Of a DNA stretch of 64,000 nucleotides, positions 61,084 to 64,000 are shown piece by piece. Made by a program: the position numbers and the translations under genes. Below the pieces are notes generated by a model that saw only the letters and a list, made by a program, of their open reading frames with translations, was not told the DNA's origin and did no database searches. Position 1 is the first letter of the stretch. Each line of letters opens with the position of its first letter. The stretch comes from Tetrahymena thermophila SB210 (taxonomy: Eukaryota; Ciliophora; Oligohymenophorea; Hymenostomatida; Tetrahymenidae): positions 124,001-188,000 of the forward strand of contig NW_002476022.1 in the NCBI RefSeq assembly GCF_000189635.1. The letters run 5' to 3'.

Positions 61084-64000
61084 TCATTAAGATATATCTG
61101 ACATATCCATACTAATAGGACTTCTGTCACCTTCTAAAAATATATTATCAAACATCCTTTTAAATTCATATTTGATTTTATCTTATTCAGTAACGCTAGG
61201 GTTACTATATTCTTTGGAATACACTTTTAATTTTATTTGTTTTTAACTACTTTATTATTGCTCTTAATCTTTATTAGAGATTTATGCTTTTTCAATCGCA
61301 TCGCTGAATCCTCTGTGGTAATCTACGGTCTCCATGCCTAAAGGTAAGTCGTAATCTATTTTATTTTTCTTAGATTTAGGGGTGAAGCCAAACAACTTTC
61401 TAGCTTTTTATTAAACTTCTTCTTGGTCTTAATTTTGATTGAGTAAAATTTGATTCTTTTTTTCTAATTCAGTAAAGAAGTTATATTCATCTTTATTATT
61501 TAAGTCTGCTTCATCTTGCATGGTAAATTGCAAGTCATAACCAAGGTTTATCATGTTTGGCGTTAACTGATTTTTATCTTCATTCTTTTTGTTACTACCT
61601 TCTTCGTTGTGAGATATTTAATTTTGATTATTAAATATCCTCTTAGGTAATTACTAAGATCCATTAATTATATTAGAAATAGTTATTTTTTATAATTAGC
61701 TTGAATCAGCATTTCCTCTGTTTTCTTAGTTTGAAATGTTATCAATATTCTACAAAGTATCTGATTCGTCAACTTATTTTATTGAAAGCTTCTTGCTCTT
61801 TTTTATTGAGTTAAGCTTCTTAATTTTCTCTAAGCAAACATGGCAATCATCATAAGTTGTTTCAATGATTTATTGTATTTTATTCTCAATAATGGATATC
61901 TGGCTCTATTTTACCAAAAAAAATAATTAATTAGTTAAATATTATAAACAATAATGAATGATAATTACATTTAGAAAAGAAGGCAAGCTATGTAGCTCTT
62001 GGATATCAAAGTTAGGTTTTATGATATCAATTGGGATGTCAATAGAGTTATCTAAAGCAGATTACTCCTTATTAGAATTTCCTAGATCCTATTGCTTTTC
62101 TTTATTTTCAATTTCGTCATAACACTAATAATCATCCATTTCAAAAAACTCACCTCCTTGCTAGTACTTTTTTTTATGTTCGTTCACTATTTTGTCAATA
62201 TAGAGCATAAGTTAAAAATTAGGGACACGTGAATTATATATCTAATTGATTTAAATTTCTATATCATCACTTTGATCATCTCTATTTTCTGAATCTTCTT
62301 CTAAAATATGTTTATCGTCTTCGTTTATGATATCCTTAATTAAAATATTTGGAACTTCAGTGCTTGTAACTTAATATTTTTCGCCTCCATCACATTAATT
62401 TGACTATGAATCAAATCCAGCTTTATCGTTTTGTTCATTTAAAGATACAGAGTTTTAATCTTAATGTGTTGGTGATTTGGCATCATTATTTTATGAAAAT
62501 TTTGATTTAGGAATGCTTTAGTTTTTTTATTTATCTTAATAGCTATGATTTTTAGGAGATGAAACATACCTTTAAGAAGTAACAAATTTTGGGGATGAAT
62601 TGCTTTTAGATTTTAAATCGTTATTAGAAGGTGAATTGCTTCTAAATTCGCTAGAGCACTTCTTAATATCAATTTAAGGATCTTAATTGCTATGCATTGA
62701 AGATCTCTAAGAAACAACTTCTTTAAAGGTAAAAAATTTACCGGATTGTCTGTCCTCCTATGAATTTGAGCTATTCGGAGTACTCACCATAATCTCTTTA
62801 AACTGTTATGAATCATAACCATTTTATGCATTTTATTAATCTCTAGGTTGAGATAAATACCTTATACTGTTTTTATTTAAAGACCTAAAATTATTTCCTG
62901 CTGATTATCTATTAGAATTATTTATAGATGCAGCTTTTTGCATTACAGTTTAGACTAGAATTTAAATTTTTTTATTTAAAATTTTTTTCATGACCTTATT
63001 TTAAGCTATTTTTTTAAAACGAGAAGATGATAACTGATTTACATAAGGTATCTTTACTCCAACTTTTTCTGCTATTTAGACTTGCTTCTTTGTCTGCAAC
63101 ATTTCTAGTTTATTATTAGAAGTAGTTTAATATCTAAAAGCTCTTCTTATTTTTTTTTCCTCTTCTTTAATTAGCTTTAAGTGATGAACAGAGTCATTTC
63201 TAATATTTGCTACTTTTTTGTTTTAAATTTTATGATCCAACTCTTTTTCTTCTGAGCTATTCATAAGATCATCAACAATATCTTGACTTTAAATGCTTTC
63301 ATCCTTGTTTGAGTTTTCTATAATTTCATCTGGTCTGCTTAATGGACTCATATCAATCAAGTTATGAACATCGTATTATTCTTAATTTTCTTCTTTCTAA
63401 ATAGCTATTTTATTTTAATTTTAATTTATATTATTCTTATTTTCCTCATCGCTGTCGCTATCTACAAACAGTGATATATTATTAGAAGATTCAAATAAAA
63501 TCAAATCTTAGTTCTCTTCTGTTTATTTGTTTTCATTTAGATGCTCTTCATTTGTCTCTTAAATAGCATACATTTAATTTTATTTTGATTAGTTTTCTAT
63601 ACTTTTTTAATAATTTGCCTCTATTGAATCAGTTAATATTTCATCAAACTTTATATTAGATAAAAAATCTTTTTGATTATTTTCTGATTCTAAATTGATT
63701 TTATTTTAATAAAGATTAGAATTTATGGATTCTTTTTATTTAGCATCTTTAAGCTATACAAATTATTAATTACTTGTCTAATTTTGCTAAAATTTGCTGA
63801 AATCTATCTAGTTTTATTATTAATTAGAAACTCCCTCAAACTATTTTAGGATATTTATATCTTTTCTCATTAAAAATTCTTTTTGCATTGCTTCATTCAA
63901 CTGATTTTTAGATTCTAATTAATCTATTGCTTTCAAATCTTAATCAAAATTATCATCAGAATCTAGTCCTATTATGCATGAATGATATTATTCTGTTTTT
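61084..64000 (-). CDS. acidic Asn/Gln-rich protein, 5' end outside window
   Basis: Minus-strand frame open from the right edge to TGA at 61084-61086, interrupted by one intron (about 61917-61975, GTAATT...AATAG). At least 940 residues are visible; the start lies beyond 64000. Composition is Asn, Gln, Ser, Glu and Lys. There are acidic stretches (VDSDSDEEN) and a helical basic segment with EEEKKIRRAF. A short basic block (SSSRFKKIAQNKVMKKILNKK) follows. The C-terminus is FKRMFDNIFLEGDRSPISMD ending in MSDISQ. No domain recognised. An ATG at about 62944 is in frame but the frame continues well upstream, so I treat the gene as partial. Confidence 0.75.

Overview
The window looks like macronuclear DNA of an oligohymenophorean ciliate, most likely a Tetrahymena. 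It is extremely AT-rich. Every convincing protein reads through many in-frame TAA and TAG codons where glutamine fits, and ends at TGA (ciliate nuclear code, table 6). Introns are short to moderate (about 30-250 nt), AT-rich and GT...AG. With the standard code only fragments of these genes are visible, so all gene models here were read by eye with TAA/TAG = Gln. Splice sites are my inference, checked by phase and family conservation. The species name is inference.

Layout. 0.3-2.2 kb (+): an M16 zinc peptidase of the mitochondrial processing peptidase beta type. 3.1-4.7 kb (-): a PP2C-family protein that has lost a metal-binding Asp. 5.1-7.1 kb (-): a Gln/Asn/Ser-rich protein of unknown function with a tiny first exon. 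7.9-10.2 kb (-): CCT zeta (CCT6), a complete six-exon model. 11.2-16.7 kb (-): a membrane hybrid histidine kinase with PAS-like, HisKA, HATPase and receiver domains. 16.7-20.2 kb: a 3.5 kb gene desert.

20.2-31.8 kb: two related six-TM potassium channels with cyclic-nucleotide-binding domains, arranged tail to tail (+ then -). Both carry an exact CX2CX4HX4C zinc knuckle just after the CNBD, and both end in very long Gln/Asn-rich tails. 33.2-37.6 kb (-): a SAPS-domain protein, the family of PP6/Sit4 phosphatase regulatory subunits. 37.6-40.5 kb: mostly simple repeats, with one GC-richer, possibly structured segment near 39.0-39.2 kb.

40.5-45.2 kb (+): three closely spaced same-strand genes (two unknown, one IQ plus ankyrin). 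45.5-46.0 kb (-): an EF-hand protein. 46.3-47.0 kb (-): a DUF218/YdcF-like protein. 47.4-50.0 kb (+): an unrecognised protein with a possible nucleophile elbow, then a small basic unknown. 50.7-51.7 kb (-): a ubiquitin E2 variant (UEV/MMS2 type). 52.7-59.1 kb (-): a large multi-TM protein with a PAS domain. 61.1-64.0 kb (-): the 3' part of an acidic Asn/Gln-rich protein that runs off the right edge.

There is no operon-like logic, as expected for a ciliate. The set is rich in signalling genes: two cyclic-nucleotide-gated-type K+ channels, a histidine kinase, a PAS membrane protein, an EF-hand protein, a PP2C-like protein and a phosphatase regulatory subunit. I found no tRNA, rRNA, transposon, CRISPR or telomere.
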